Shown here: positions 27,372 to 36,765 of the stretch, piece by piece
Layout: every line of letters begins with the position of its first letter
Position numbering within the stretch: the first letter of the stretch is position 1
Assembly: GCF_014196635.1 (NCBI RefSeq)
Contig: NZ_JACIEB010000006.1
Location: 186,001-250,000, forward strand
Source of the DNA: Sphingobium fontiphilum
GTDB taxonomy: Bacteria > Pseudomonadota > Alphaproteobacteria > Sphingomonadales > Sphingomonadaceae
DNA length: 64,000 nt
Reading direction: 5' to 3'
The notes under the pieces: generated by a model
The model's database searches: none
Told to the model about the DNA's origin: nothing
The model's input: only the letters and a program-made list of their open reading frames with translations
Position numbers and translations under genes: made by a program

Positions 27372-27581
27372 ACCTGTCGACGGGCAAGGCCAGCCTGTCG
27401 AACAAAAAAGCAATGGGTGGCCACGGTTTTACCCCCGTTGCGGCGTCATAGCTGGGACGGGCGCGGCGCCGTTTTCGCCTTTCCTGTCGCAGCGTTCAAA
27501 TCATGTTCAGTTGCGTTTTGCTATTGCAGAGCGCACACAACAGAAAAGGGTCGGTTCGGCCTGTTACGGGACTCGAAAAAC

Positions 27582-28247
27582 ATGATCGGTTTCAAGACGT
27601 TCGGATGGATGGCCGCGCCCGCACTGGCGCTGATGGCGCTATCGGGCTGCGCCGCGCCGTTCAAGGCCGATGTGGCCCGCTTCCAGCAATTGCCTGCCCC
27701 CGCAGGGCAAAGCTTCACTATCGTCGCCGACGATCCCAAACTGGCCGGCGGGCTGGAATTTGCCCATTATGCTGATCTGGTCGGCGAACGGCTGCGCCAG
27801 ACCGGTTATGTGCCCGCCAGCGATCCCGCGGCAGCGGACCTGATCGTGCGCGTCGCCTATGAAGTCGACACCGGCAAGGAGAAGGTTCGCTCGACCGGCT
27901 TTGGCGGGGCCGGATGGGGTCCGGGCTGGGGGCCCGGCTGGGGCGGCCGTTTCGGCTATGGCGGCTATTGGGGCCGCCCATGGGGCTATGGCTTCTATGA
28001 TCCCTGGCTGTTCGGCGGGGCTGGCTATGGCGACGTCACCAGCTACACCGTCTATTCGAGCGACCTGACTATGAAGATCGACCGCGCCGCCGACAGCCGC
28101 CGCCTGTTCGAGGGCAAGGCCAGCGCCCAGTCGCTGTCGAACAAGCTCACCTATCTGGTGCCGAACCTGATCGACGCCATGTTCACCAACTTTCCCGGCC
28201 AGAATGGCGAGAATGTGAAGATCACTTTGCCGCCGGAAAAACGCTGA
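27582..28247 (+). CDS. DUF4136 lipoprotein with Gly/Trp-rich insert
   Basis: A 221-residue lipoprotein. The signal peptide ends in a lipobox with C23 (ALSGCAAP). The rest matches DUF4136, with VARFQQLPAPAGQSF at the front and a C-terminal core YTVYSSDLTMKIDRA. An insert at about 105-150 is rich in Gly, Trp and Tyr (GWGPGWGPGWGGRFGYGG). The function of the family is unknown. It is a single gene between a 210-base upstream gap and a clear terminator. Confidence 0.83.
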   Translation: MIGFKTFGWMAAPALALMALSGCAAPFKADVARFQQLPAPAGQSFTIVADDPKLAGGLEFAHYADLVGERLRQTGYVPASDPAAADLIVRVAYEVDTGKEKVRSTGFGGAGWGPGWGPGWGGRFGYGGYWGRPWGYGFYDPWLFGGAGYGDVTSYTVYSSDLTMKIDRAADSRRLFEGKASAQSLSNKLTYLVPNLIDAMFTNFPGQNGENVKITLPPEKR

Positions 28248-28293
28248 CCGGCAATATCCAACCGGCGTAGGCTCCCAGTCGCGCGCCAGTCTC

Positions 28294-28328
28294 GCCCGGC
28301 AATCATCCGATTGCCGGGCTTTCTTTTT
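28294..28328 (+). terminator. Rho-independent terminator
   Basis: Perfect 10-bp stem (GCCCGGCAAT 28294-28303 with its complement 28310-28319, six-base loop) followed by TTTCTTTTT. It ends the DUF4136 lipoprotein transcript. Confidence 0.92.
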
Positions 28329-28396
28329 GCCATCCGTCTTTTAGGGTGGGCAAAAATCGGGGGAGCGATGCCGACGATCCGGGGGAATTTCTGTCC

Positions 28397-29674
28397 ATGT
28401 CGTTGACCGTCCGTATCCTCATCGCGCTGGCGCTTGGCCTCGCCATCGGCATAGCCCTGTCGGAATGGGGCGGCGCGCTGGATGCGCAGGCCATCGCCAT
28501 CGCCCAGCCGGTGGGCAAGGCGTGGCTCAACGGCCTGCAAATGCCGCTGATCCCGCTGATCTTCGCGTTGCTGGTCACGGGCGTCGCACAGGCGACGCAG
28601 AGCGCGCGGGGCGGCGGCGTCGCCGGGCGCGCCATCGCTCTGTTCGCCGTGCTGCTGACCGGATCGGCGGCGGTGGCGGCCCTGATCGGCCCGCTGCTGC
28701 TCCACTGGTGGCCGGTGCCGTCGGGCGCGGTGGCGGCGCTTGCGGGCGCTGGCCCGGCCAGCGATGTGGGCGATGTGCGCCCTTCGGCCGAATGGCTGCT
28801 GGGCTTCATCCCCGCCAATCCGATCAAGGCCGCGAGCGAAGGACAAGTGGTCGCCGTGGTGCTCTTCGCCCTTGCCTTCGGCTTTGCGGTGACGCGGATC
28901 GCGCCGGGAGCGCGTGAAAGACTCAACGGTTTGTTCGCCGCGTTGGTCGACGCGCTGCTGGTGCTGGTCGGGTGGGTATTGTGGCTGGCGCCCATCGGCG
29001 TATTCGCGCTGGCGCTGGTCGCGGGCAGCCGGTCGGGCATCGCCACCGCCGGGGCGCTGCTCCATTATATCGCCTTCATCGTCATATTGTGCGTCGTCGT
29101 GACGCTGCTGCTCTACCCGATGGTGGTAATGCTGGGGCGGATCGCGCCGGGCCGCTTCGCCCGCGCCGCCTTCCCTGCGCAGGCCATCGCCTTTTCCACG
29201 CAATCCTCCATCGCCTCGCTGCCCGCGATGATCCAGGCGAGCGACGGCGCGCTGGCGGTGCGGGCGTCGACGCGCGCCATCGTGCTGCCGCTCGCCATAT
29301 CGCTGTTCCGCATCACCAGCCCGCCCGCCAATCTGGGCGTGGCGCTGTATGTGGCGGCGATGAACGGCGTCGCCATCGGCCCGGCGCAGCTCGTCATGGG
29401 CGTGCTGGTCGCCGCCATCGTCAGCCTCGCTGCGGTCGGCCTGCCCAGCCAGATCACCTTCTTCACCACCACCGGCCCCATCTGCCTCGCCATGGGCGTG
29501 CCGGTGGAGGCATTGCCGCTGCTGCTCGCCGTGGAAACCGTCCCCGACATTTTCCGCACGGTCGGCAATGTCACCGCCGACATGGGCGTCACCCGTATCC
29601 TCGACCACTGGGGCGATGACGGGCAACAGTCCGTTTCTACCGGCGCGATGGACGGCGGCAGCATCGAGCCATAG
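28397..29674 (+). CDS. dicarboxylate/amino acid:cation symporter (SDF family)
   Basis: A 425-residue inner-membrane protein of the sodium/proton:dicarboxylate-amino acid symporter family. It shows the re-entrant loop serine-rich motif AFSTQSSIASLPAMI and the GLPSQITFFTTTGPICLAMG region that form the substrate site in this family. The substrate could be glutamate or C4-dicarboxylates; the canonical NMDGT motif of well-studied members reads differently here (PANLGVALY), so specificity is uncertain. ATG 28397 is chosen because homology starts there. It is followed 32 bases later by the cytochrome gene. Confidence 0.88.
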   Translation: MSLTVRILIALALGLAIGIALSEWGGALDAQAIAIAQPVGKAWLNGLQMPLIPLIFALLVTGVAQATQSARGGGVAGRAIALFAVLLTGSAAVAALIGPLLLHWWPVPSGAVAALAGAGPASDVGDVRPSAEWLLGFIPANPIKAASEGQVVAVVLFALAFGFAVTRIAPGARERLNGLFAALVDALLVLVGWVLWLAPIGVFALALVAGSRSGIATAGALLHYIAFIVILCVVVTLLLYPMVVMLGRIAPGRFARAAFPAQAIAFSTQSSIASLPAMIQASDGALAVRASTRAIVLPLAISLFRITSPPANLGVALYVAAMNGVAIGPAQLVMGVLVAAIVSLAAVGLPSQITFFTTTGPICLAMGVPVEALPLLLAVETVPDIFRTVGNVTADMGVTRILDHWGDDGQQSVSTGAMDGGSIEP

Positions 29675-29706
29675 ATTGCGCGCCGCCCACGCAGGAGAAC
29701 CCGCCC

Positions 29707-30933
29707 ATGCCGCGTTACAGCCAGATCGCCATCGCCCTGCACTGGGCCATCGCCGCCCTGATCGCATTCCAGATCAGCGTGGGATGGGCGCTGGAGGATC
29801 TGGGCGCGCGCGGCTTTGCCCTGTATCAGTTGCATAAGTCCATTGGCATCACCGTGCTGGCGCTGACCCTGATCCGCGTCGCGGTGCGTTACTGGAAGCC
29901 CCGCCCCGCCCCGGTCGAGGGCGGGTGGCAGGGGGCGCTGGCCAAAGGCGTCCATGTCGGGCTTTACCTCTTCATGCTGGGCGCGCCGCTGACCGGATGG
30001 GCGCTGGTGTCGAGCGCGAAGGTGAAGGTGCCGACCCTGCTCTTTGGCGTATTGCCCCTGCCCCATTTGCCGCTGGGCGCGAACGCCCATGAAGCGGCGG
30101 AGGCGGCCCATGGCCTGCTCGGCTGGATCGGCGTGGCGCTGGTGATGCTCCATGTCGCCGGAGCGCTGCGCCACCATGTCCAGCTGCGCGACGGGCTGAT
30201 GTGGCGGATGATGCCGGTGCGCTCGACCGCCTTGCTGTTCCCGCTGCCTGCGCTGGTGCCGCTGGGGCTGGTCGTCGGCAAGGCGATCCTGCCCGCCCCG
30301 GCCGCGCCAAGAGCCGAGCCTGCCGCGCCCGTCGGCAACAGCGCAGAAGCAGACGAAGCGCCCGTCGCCAATATCGCGGATGCGGACAATGCCGCCCCGC
30401 CCGTCGAAAATGCCGTTGCTGCCGTGGAGGAACCCATCGGCCCGCCGCCGACATGGGCGGTGCAACCGGGCGGCAGCATCGGCTTTGCAGTCGGCAATGA
30501 TGGCGAGACGATCAAGGGCAGCTTCGGCAAGTGGACCGCCGCCATCGCCATGGACCCGGACCATCCCGAAAGCGCCGACATCCGCGTCACCATCGACATG
30601 GCGAGCGCCAGCGTCGGCGACGCCTACAAGGACGGGATGTTGCCGGGCGAGGAATTTTTCGCCACCGCCGCCCACCCGACCGCGACCTTTACGGTCAAGG
30701 GCGCGGAACGGACCGGCCCCAACGCCTACCGCGCTGCGGGCACGCTGACGATGAAGGGCGTGACCAAGCCCCAGACGATCCGCTTCACCCTGTCGGGCAG
30801 CGGCAAGATCCGCAAGGTCAGCGGATCAGCCAGCATCGCCCGCCTGCCCTTTGGCGTCGGCAATGGCGACAGTTCGACCGGGCTGGACCCGAAAGTGGCG
30901 GTGACATTCGCGTTCAGCGCGACGGCGGAATGA
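29707..30933 (+). CDS. cytochrome b561 - YceI fusion protein
   Basis: A 408-residue two-domain protein. Residues 1-190 form a four-helix cytochrome b561 domain with heme-ligand histidines in ALHWAIAAL (H12), QLHKSIGIT (H43), KGVHVGLYL and MLHVAGALRHH. A proline/alanine/glutamate linker (about 195-250) leads to a C-terminal YceI domain (about 255-408, with TFTVKGAERTG and TMKGVTKPQTI). YceI domains are periplasmic lipocalin-like barrels that bind isoprenoid chains such as quinones. The fusion suggests a membrane electron carrier joined to a lipid- or quinone-binding module; the exact reaction is inference. Confidence 0.88.
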   Translation: MPRYSQIAIALHWAIAALIAFQISVGWALEDLGARGFALYQLHKSIGITVLALTLIRVAVRYWKPRPAPVEGGWQGALAKGVHVGLYLFMLGAPLTGWALVSSAKVKVPTLLFGVLPLPHLPLGANAHEAAEAAHGLLGWIGVALVMLHVAGALRHHVQLRDGLMWRMMPVRSTALLFPLPALVPLGLVVGKAILPAPAAPRAEPAAPVGNSAEADEAPVANIADADNAAPPVENAVAAVEEPIGPPPTWAVQPGGSIGFAVGNDGETIKGSFGKWTAAIAMDPDHPESADIRVTIDMASASVGDAYKDGMLPGEEFFATAAHPTATFTVKGAERTGPNAYRAAGTLTMKGVTKPQTIRFTLSGSGKIRKVSGSASIARLPFGVGNGDSSTGLDPKVAVTFAFSATAE

Positions 30934-30939
30934 ACTGGT

Positions 30940-31284
30940 TCAGCCATCGACCGGGCGGCTCATGGGCAGATAGCGCGCCATACGCGCTTCCAGCAGGCGG
31001 ATGAGATCGGGGTCCATGAACGCATAGTCGTCCGGAATATCCAGGCAGACCATATGTTTGCCCTTCAGATGCGAACGAAAGCGTTTCTGGATCTTGCTCC
31101 GATGCGCACGTTCCATGACGACGATGGTGTCGGCCCATTCCAACGCCTCGCCGGTCAGCGGATTTTCGGCATCATGGTTGGTGCCGGCCGACGACACTTC
31201 CATGTCGCTTCGAGTAGAAAATATCTGTTCCGCCGTCGGGCTGCGCAGCTTGTTCTGGCTACAGACGAAAAGATAACGCTTCAT
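30940..31284 (-). CDS. small predicted protein-tyrosine phosphatase
   Basis: A 114-residue protein of the low-molecular-weight phosphatase-like group. The catalytic signature C-x5-R-S is intact as C8SQNKLRS with FVCSQNKLRSPTAEQIF, and DIPDDYAFMDP near the end resembles the family's acidic loop. The substrate is unknown. The ATG at 31284 overlaps the stop of the ABC-F gene by 4 bases, so it is translated from that transcript. It ends 6 bases from the convergent cytochrome gene. Confidence 0.83.
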   Translation of the reverse strand: MKRYLFVCSQNKLRSPTAEQIFSTRSDMEVSSAGTNHDAENPLTGEALEWADTIVVMERAHRSKIQKRFRSHLKGKHMVCLDIPDDYAFMDPDLIRLLEARMARYLPMSRPVDG

Positions 31285-33152
31285 CCCGCCTCCAACGCCG
31301 CGCCCGCCTCCATCCAGGCTTCCTCCGCCGCTTCCAGCTTCTTTTCGACCGCTGCGCGTTTCACCATCAGTTCGGACGTGGTCATCTTCGCTTCGGCGCC
31401 GCTGGCGCTTTTGGGGTCGAACAGCGCCGCGTCGATGCGGCGGCGTTCGGTAGCCAGGGTCGCCATTTCCTTCTCTGCGCGCGACAGGGCGTTTTTGAGC
31501 GCCTTCTGCTTTTCGCGCCATTCGGCAGCGGCGCGCTTGTCGGCCTTGCGGTCAACCTTGGGCGTGTCGCCGCCGCTGGCCGTGTTGCCATCACTCTTGC
31601 GCAGCACGATGGCGGTATAATCGTCGAGCGACCCGTCAAACGGTTGCGCCGTGCCGCCATCGACCAGCACCAGCCGGTCAGCGACCAGCTCGATCATGTG
31701 GCGATCATGGCTGACGATCACCACCGCGCCCGAATATTCGTTGAGCGCCTGGACCAGCGCTTCGCGGCTGTCGACGTCGAGATGGTTGGTCGGTTCGTCG
31801 AGGATCAGCAGGTGCGGCGCTTCCCGCGTGATGAGAGCCAGCGCCAGCCGCGCGCGCTCGCCGCCCGACATGGAGCCGACCTTCTGCGTCGCCCGCTCGC
31901 CCGAAAAGCCGAAACGGCCCAGTTGCGCGCGCACCGCGCCGGGCGTCGCCCCCTTCATCACCCGCGTCATATGCTCCAGCGGCGTGTCGGCGACGTCCAG
32001 TTCCTCCACCTGATATTGGGTGAAATAGCCGACATTCATCTTCGACGAGCTTTGCATCGCGCCCTCCATCGGCGCGAGCTGCGCGGCGATCAGGCGGGCG
32101 AGCGTGGTCTTGCCATTGCCGTTGCGGCCGAGCAGAGCAAGCCGGTCGTCAGGGTCGATGCGCAGGTTGACGCGGCGCAACACCGGCGTCTCGCCATAGC
32201 CCACCGCCGCCATGTCCATGGTGATGAGCGGCGGGCGCAGTTCGGGTGGGCTGGGGAAGCTGAACGCCAGCGTCGGGTCTTCGATGGCCGCAGCAATCGG
32301 CTGCATCCTCGCCAGCGCCTTGGCGCGCGACTGGGCTTGTTTCGCGGTCGAGGCGCGGGCGGAATTGCGGGCGACATAATCCTGCAATTTCTCGCGCTCC
32401 GCCTGCTGCTTGGCGCGCGCCGCCTCCTGCTGCGCCAGCCGTTCGGCCCGCTGCCGCTCGAATGCGTCATAGCCGCCGGGATAAAGGGTGATCTTCCCCC
32501 CTTCCAGGTGCAGGATATAATCGACGACATTGTTTAGCAGGTCGCGCTCATGGCTGATGACCACCACGGTGCCGCGATAGGCTTTCAGGAAATTTTCCAG
32601 CCACAGCGTCGCTTCCAGGTCGAGATGGTTCGACGGTTCGTCGAGCAGCAGCAGGTCGGGATTGGAAAAGAGCAGAGCGGCGAGCGCCACGCGCATCTTC
32701 CAGCCGCCCGAATAGCTGTCGAGCGGGCGGCCCTGCATCTCCTCGTCAAAGCCGAGGCCGACGAGTATGCGACTGGCGCGGGCGGGCGCGGTATAGGCGT
32801 CGATCGCGGTCAGTCGCTCATAGATATGGCCGAGGCGATCGGGGTCTTGCGTCGTCTCGCTTTCCGCCATCAGCGCGGCGCGCTCGACATCGGCGGCCAG
32901 CACCGTGTCGAACGGCGTCGCCGTGCCGCTGGGCGCCTCCTGCGCGATATAGCCCAGCCGCGTGCCGCGCGGCATTTCGCACGATCCGCCATCCGGGTCG
33001 ATCTGGCCGATCATCACCTTCATCAGCGTCGATTTGCCAGCGCCGTTGCGGCCGATCAGGCCCACGCGGCTGCGCGGCGGCAATGAAGCGCCCGCACGAT
33101 CCAATATGGTGCGCCCGCCCAGCCGCACGGTGATGTCGTTGATATTCAGCAT
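31281..33152 (-). CDS. ABC-F family ATPase (Uup/YheS-like)
   Basis: A 623-residue soluble protein with two ABC domains and no membrane segment. First domain: Walker A GRNGAGKST, signature SYSGGWKMR, Walker B LLDEPSNHLD. Second domain: GRNGNGKTT, MSGGERAR, ILDEPTNHLD. The linker between them is rich in charged helices, and a C-terminal coiled coil (about 535-615) resembles Uup. Members act on the ribosome. ATG 33152 begins the conserved MLNINDITVRLGG. It is coupled to the small phosphatase gene downstream. Confidence 0.92.
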   Translation of the reverse strand: MLNINDITVRLGGRTILDRAGASLPPRSRVGLIGRNGAGKSTLMKVMIGQIDPDGGSCEMPRGTRLGYIAQEAPSGTATPFDTVLAADVERAALMAESETTQDPDRLGHIYERLTAIDAYTAPARASRILVGLGFDEEMQGRPLDSYSGGWKMRVALAALLFSNPDLLLLDEPSNHLDLEATLWLENFLKAYRGTVVVISHERDLLNNVVDYILHLEGGKITLYPGGYDAFERQRAERLAQQEAARAKQQAEREKLQDYVARNSARASTAKQAQSRAKALARMQPIAAAIEDPTLAFSFPSPPELRPPLITMDMAAVGYGETPVLRRVNLRIDPDDRLALLGRNGNGKTTLARLIAAQLAPMEGAMQSSSKMNVGYFTQYQVEELDVADTPLEHMTRVMKGATPGAVRAQLGRFGFSGERATQKVGSMSGGERARLALALITREAPHLLILDEPTNHLDVDSREALVQALNEYSGAVVIVSHDRHMIELVADRLVLVDGGTAQPFDGSLDDYTAIVLRKSDGNTASGGDTPKVDRKADKRAAAEWREKQKALKNALSRAEKEMATLATERRRIDAALFDPKSASGAEAKMTTSELMVKRAAVEKKLEAAEEAWMEAGAALEAG

Positions 33153-33217
33153 GGCGCGCCGCCTAGCACAGCCGCACCGAATGCGCGCAATCAAAAATGC
33201 GGCGCTGGAAAGGGATA

Positions 33218-33304
33218 TGGTGGACAGGGCTGGATTCGAACCAGCGTACGGGAAACCCGGGCAGATTTACAGTCTGCTGCCTTTAACCACTCGGCCACCT
33301 GTCC
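33218..33304 (-). tRNA. tRNA-Tyr (anticodon GTA)
   Basis: An 87-base minus-strand tRNA beginning GGACAGGTGGCCGAGTGG, with anticodon loop CTGTAAA (GTA, tyrosine), a long variable arm typical of tRNA-Tyr, T-arm GGTTCGAATCC and an encoded CCA end. It stands alone between the ABC-F gene and rlmB. Confidence 0.97.
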
Positions 33305-33413
33305 AGTGCCCTGACGCGTTTGACCGGAAAAAACTTCCAATCTTTGCGCTGGAGGCGGCTCAATGGCGAAAGGAGGCTTGCCTGTCAATGCCCCGATGTG
33401 AAATGAGCGCCAG

Positions 33414-34154
33414 ATGAAAAGAGGTCATCGTTCCGCCAAGCCGAAAGGCATGCTGCCCCGCTTCTATGGCCGTCACGCCGTGACCGCCGCGCTGGCCAAT
33501 CCGGACAGGGTGGTGCGCAAAATCTGGGGCACGCGCGAGGCGATCAATGCGCTGGAGCTGCCGCCGGTGCTGCCCATCGTCTATGCCGATGTCGCGGACC
33601 TTGGCCGCATGGTCCCGTCGGACGCGCCGCATCAGGGCATCGTGGCGGAGGTCGAGCCGCTGGACGATGTGTGGCTTGGCGACGTGCTGGAACAGGGGCA
33701 GGACGACAAGCGACCGGTGCTGGTGCTCGATCAGGTGACCGATCCGCACAATGTCGGCGCGATTCTCCGGTCGGCCGCCGCCTTCGACGCGCTGTGCATC
33801 GTCACGCAGGATCGCCACGCCCCGCCCGAATCGGGGGTGCTGGCCCGGGCCGCGTCCGGCGCGCTGGAGATCATGCCTTGGGTGCGGGTGGTCAACCTGG
33901 CCCGCGCGCTCGACGAGATTGCAGAAGCCGGCTACTGGCGCATTGGCCTGGATGGCGACGCCGGCGCCACGTTGGGCGATGCTATCGGCGAATCGCGCGT
34001 CGCGCTGGTGCTGGGGGCCGAGGGCGAAGGGCTGCGCCACAACAGCATGGCCCATTGCGACATTATCGCCAAACTGCCGATCAGCCCCCGTATGGAGAGC
34101 CTCAACGTCTCCAATGCGGCGGCGATCGCGCTTTACGCCGCAACCAACAGATAG
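33414..34154 (+). CDS. rlmB: 23S rRNA 2'-O-methyltransferase, RlmB/TrmH family
   Basis: SPOUT methyltransferase of 246 residues. An N-terminal L30e-like substrate-binding domain starts RFYGRHAVTAALANP. The catalytic domain has motif 1 DQVTDPHNVGAILRSAAAF, motif 2 VLGAEGEGL and motif 3 KLPISPRMESLNVSNAAA. This is the RlmB arrangement, which modifies G2251 in 23S rRNA in E. coli; the exact target here is inferred. The next gene starts 29 bases downstream. Confidence 0.9.
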   Translation: MKRGHRSAKPKGMLPRFYGRHAVTAALANPDRVVRKIWGTREAINALELPPVLPIVYADVADLGRMVPSDAPHQGIVAEVEPLDDVWLGDVLEQGQDDKRPVLVLDQVTDPHNVGAILRSAAAFDALCIVTQDRHAPPESGVLARAASGALEIMPWVRVVNLARALDEIAEAGYWRIGLDGDAGATLGDAIGESRVALVLGAEGEGLRHNSMAHCDIIAKLPISPRMESLNVSNAAAIALYAATNR

Positions 34155-34183
34155 GCGGCGGCAGACGGAGGAGGGGGAGGCCG

Positions 34184-34933
34184 ATGATCCATTGGAAGCA
34201 TAGCGTCTTGGCGATGGCGGCGGCCCTGATGCTGCCGGGATGCCTGGTGACGCCAGGACAGTTCGAATCCTCGCTCGACATCCGCGCGGATCGCAGCTTC
34301 ACCTTCGCCTACAAGGGCGAGATACTGGCCGCCAACATGAACAAAGGCAGTATTTCGCCGCTGGAGGGCGGCGGCGCCCCCGCCAAGGAAGACAGCGCCT
34401 ATTCCCAGATCGCGCTGTGGCAGGCCGAAGGCCGCGCGGAGGGCACCGGAAAGGACAACCGGCCCGATGGAGCCAGGGAAGACGTCGCGCAATTGAACGC
34501 CATGGCCGCCGCACTGGCGAAGGAGCCGGGTTTCCGGTCGGCCCGCTATGTCGGCAACAAGACGCTGGTGGTCGACTATCGGCTTTCGGGCACGCTGACC
34601 CACGCCTTCCTGTTTCCCTTCAACATCGACGCGCAGGTCCCGCTGCCTTTTCTGGCAGTCGAGTTGCGCGGCGCGGACACGGTAAGAGTCAAGGCGCCCG
34701 CCTTCGCCAATCAGTCGGGCAAGGCGGGAGACGCCGCCATGCTGGCGGGCAACAGCGATGAATCGGCCAAGGCGCTGAACGGCCATTTCGTCCTGACCAC
34801 CGACGCGGAAATCATCAGCCAAAATCAGGAGGATGGCGCACAGCCCGGCGCCAGTGGCAAGCAAATCCGCTGGACGATCACACCGCTGACCAGCGAAGCG
34901 CCGATGGCGGTTCTGCGCCTGAAACCGCTTTAG
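34184..34933 (+). CDS. putative lipoprotein of unknown function
   Basis: A 249-residue protein with a signal peptide ending in a lipobox (LMLPGC, C20), so it is probably anchored to an envelope membrane. The mature part begins LVTPGQFESSLDIRADRSFT and is predicted from its sequence to be mostly beta-strand. I do not recognise the family. A strong purine-rich ribosome binding site (GGAGGAGGGGGAGG) precedes ATG 34184. It probably shares a transcript with rlmB. Confidence 0.75.
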   Translation: MIHWKHSVLAMAAALMLPGCLVTPGQFESSLDIRADRSFTFAYKGEILAANMNKGSISPLEGGGAPAKEDSAYSQIALWQAEGRAEGTGKDNRPDGAREDVAQLNAMAAALAKEPGFRSARYVGNKTLVVDYRLSGTLTHAFLFPFNIDAQVPLPFLAVELRGADTVRVKAPAFANQSGKAGDAAMLAGNSDESAKALNGHFVLTTDAEIISQNQEDGAQPGASGKQIRWTITPLTSEAPMAVLRLKPL

Positions 34934-34995
34934 TCGGCAGCGAAATGGTGTGGCAGGCAGGAGCGGGCGTTCATCCACGCCCCTGCCTGAAGGGA

Positions 34996-35313
34996 TCAGT
35001 CTTCCGGCGCGATTGTGACGCGCAGACCGTCGACAGCATCGCTCAACATGATCTGGCACGACAGACGGCTGGTTTCGTTGCGATGATCGGAACTGTCGAG
35101 CAGGTCGCTTTCATCCTCGCTGACCGGCGGCAGCGCGCCAGCGAATGCCGGATCGACATAGACATGACAGGTCGCGCAGGAACAGCAGCCGCCGCACAGC
35201 GCCAGCAGTTCATCGAACCCGTTATCGCGAATGACTTCCATCACGGACAGGCCATCGGCGCCATCGACGGCGCGCTCTTCCCCATCGCGGTTGACCACAA
35301 ACAACTTAGGCAT
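34996..35313 (-). CDS. [2Fe-2S] ferredoxin, adrenodoxin type
   Basis: A 105-residue electron carrier. The cluster ligands are C40, C46, C49 ([15 protein letters not shown]) and C86 (RLSCQIM), the C-x5-C-x2-C...C spacing of vertebrate-type/adrenodoxin ferredoxins that serve cytochromes P450 and other oxygenases. The start is ATG 35313. No oxygenase or reductase is adjacent, so the partner is unknown. It is transcribed away from the alkA-like gene across an 84-base gap. Confidence 0.9.
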   Translation of the reverse strand: MPKLFVVNRDGEERAVDGADGLSVMEVIRDNGFDELLALCGGCCSCATCHVYVDPAFAGALPPVSEDESDLLDSSDHRNETSRLSCQIMLSDAVDGLRVTIAPED

Positions 35314-35397
35314 ATAGGCAAACCCCCTTCCAAATACCAATCTGCCCATATCGGCGGAATTGAGGAAATCAAGGGCGCAGACGCCGGAACCGGGGAC

Positions 35398-36030
35398 ATG
35401 ATGGTTACAACCGCCGATCAGTTGCGCGCCAGCCTGGACGCGATCGCCGCCGCAGAACCCGCTTTTGCCGGCGCAATCGCCCGCGCAGGCTACCCCGCGC
35501 CGCGGGTGCGCGAGCCGGGTTACGAAACATTGCTGCGCACGATTGTGGGGCAACAGGTCAGCGTCGCCGCCGCCGCGTCGGTCTGGCGCAAGCTGGAGGC
35601 GGAACTGGGCCTGGGCTGCGCGCCCGATGCGCTGATCGCGCGCGATTTCGATGCTTTGCGCGCCTGCGGTCTTTCGCGGCAGAAACAGGGCTATGCGCGC
35701 AGCCTGGCCGAACTGGTGCTGTCGGGCGAACTCGACCTTCACGCCCTGCCCGCCGACGATGAGGACGCGATCGCGCAACTGGTGCGGATCAAGGGCATTG
35801 GCCGCTGGTCGGCGGAAATATACCTGCTTTTCGCCGAAGGACGGCCGGACATCTGGCCGGCAGGTGATCTCGCCGTGCAAATCGCCGTCGGCCAGATATT
35901 GGGCCTGCCTGAACGCCCCAGCGAAAAGACGACTCGCGCGCTGGCGGAAAACTGGCGTCCGCATCGCGGCGCGGCGGCGATCATGGCCTGGCACCATTAT
36001 AATGGCGGCGCAGACATGCTGGAAAGCTGA
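35398..36030 (+). CDS. DNA-3-methyladenine glycosylase, AlkA type
   Basis: Base-excision repair enzyme of the HhH-GPD superfamily, 210 residues. The helix-hairpin-helix reads [12 protein letters not shown] (129-140), and the catalytic aspartate is D157 in [21 protein letters not shown] is the conserved N-terminal helix. It lacks the extra N-terminal domain of E. coli AlkA, as do many bacterial AlkA-like proteins. ATG 35398 or the next codon, 35401, is the start. Confidence 0.88.
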   Translation: MMVTTADQLRASLDAIAAAEPAFAGAIARAGYPAPRVREPGYETLLRTIVGQQVSVAAAASVWRKLEAELGLGCAPDALIARDFDALRACGLSRQKQGYARSLAELVLSGELDLHALPADDEDAIAQLVRIKGIGRWSAEIYLLFAEGRPDIWPAGDLAVQIAVGQILGLPERPSEKTTRALAENWRPHRGAAAIMAWHHYNGGADMLES

Positions 36031-36039
36031 ACCGCAGCG

Positions 36040-36765
36040 TCAATAGCTCTCGCCGCCGCACGCCACCCGACCCGCGCCATTATTGGCGACGGTGCAGGCT
36101 GCGGGGCCGCTGACCGTGACATCGCCCGTCCCGCTCGCCCGCACATCGGCGGAGGTGATCGCGGTCAATGCCATGTCGCCTGGCCCGTCATTGCTGACCC
36201 GCGCCGTGCGCGCCGCCAGCCCGGACGCGGCCAGTTCGCCCGGTCCCCACAGGCGGATATCGGCGGCGCCCGCCTTGCCCGACAGGGTCACGCGCCCGCC
36301 ACCGGCCAACGACACGGTCAGCCGGTCGACCTCGACCGCGGCGACCGTCACATCGCCATTGCCGCCCACCACGATGTCGCCGTTCAGCCCCTTCATCCGA
36401 TCGACGCTGACCGCGCCGCCGCCGACCATCACCAACCGGCGCAAATCGCCCGTGGACAGACGCAACGTGGCGGAACCGGCATTTTTCTCGCCCGGCCGCA
36501 GTGGCGTCATCCGGATCGACAAGAGCCGCCCCGACACGCTGAGCGCGATCCGGTCCAGCGTCGCGCGCGGGCCTTCGCCGCTGGCCGCAACACCCCGCCC
36601 GGTGGTCAATTCGACGCGAATGGGCGCGTCGATCCGCACCGAATCGAAACTGGGGACGACATAGGCCTGGGTCGCGGCCATGGCCGGAACGGCGGCCATA
36701 ACGGCCAAAACCGCGATCAGGGCGCGCAGTGCGCCTCGCCCGATCCCATTATATCCGCCTTGCAC
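36040..36765 (-). CDS. DUF2807 (GIN domain) exported protein
   Basis: A 241-residue protein with a signal peptide (ALRALIAVLAVMAAVPAMA) and a putative auto-transporter-like GIN / DUF2807 domain, predicted beta-helical, with GGGAVSVDRMKGL and GNGDVTVAAVEVDR repeats. The function is unknown; relatives are envelope proteins. Its start overlaps the end of the preceding DUF2807 gene by 49 bases, so the two are co-transcribed paralogues. Confidence 0.8.
   Translation of the reverse strand: MQGGYNGIGRGALRALIAVLAVMAAVPAMAATQAYVVPSFDSVRIDAPIRVELTTGRGVAASGEGPRATLDRIALSVSGRLLSIRMTPLRPGEKNAGSATLRLSTGDLRRLVMVGGGAVSVDRMKGLNGDIVVGGNGDVTVAAVEVDRLTVSLAGGGRVTLSGKAGAADIRLWGPGELAASGLAARTARVSNDGPGDMALTAITSADVRASGTGDVTVSGPAACTVANNGAGRVACGGESY

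Noticed and set aside
27900..28020. Repetitive GGC-rich tract
   Set aside because: It codes for the Gly/Trp/Tyr-rich insert of the DUF4136 lipoprotein; no sign of a separate element.
28151..30675. Two long minus-strand open frames opposite the symporter and cytochrome genes
   Set aside because: Both lie wholly antisense to recognised membrane proteins and have no signal peptide, domain or ribosome binding site.
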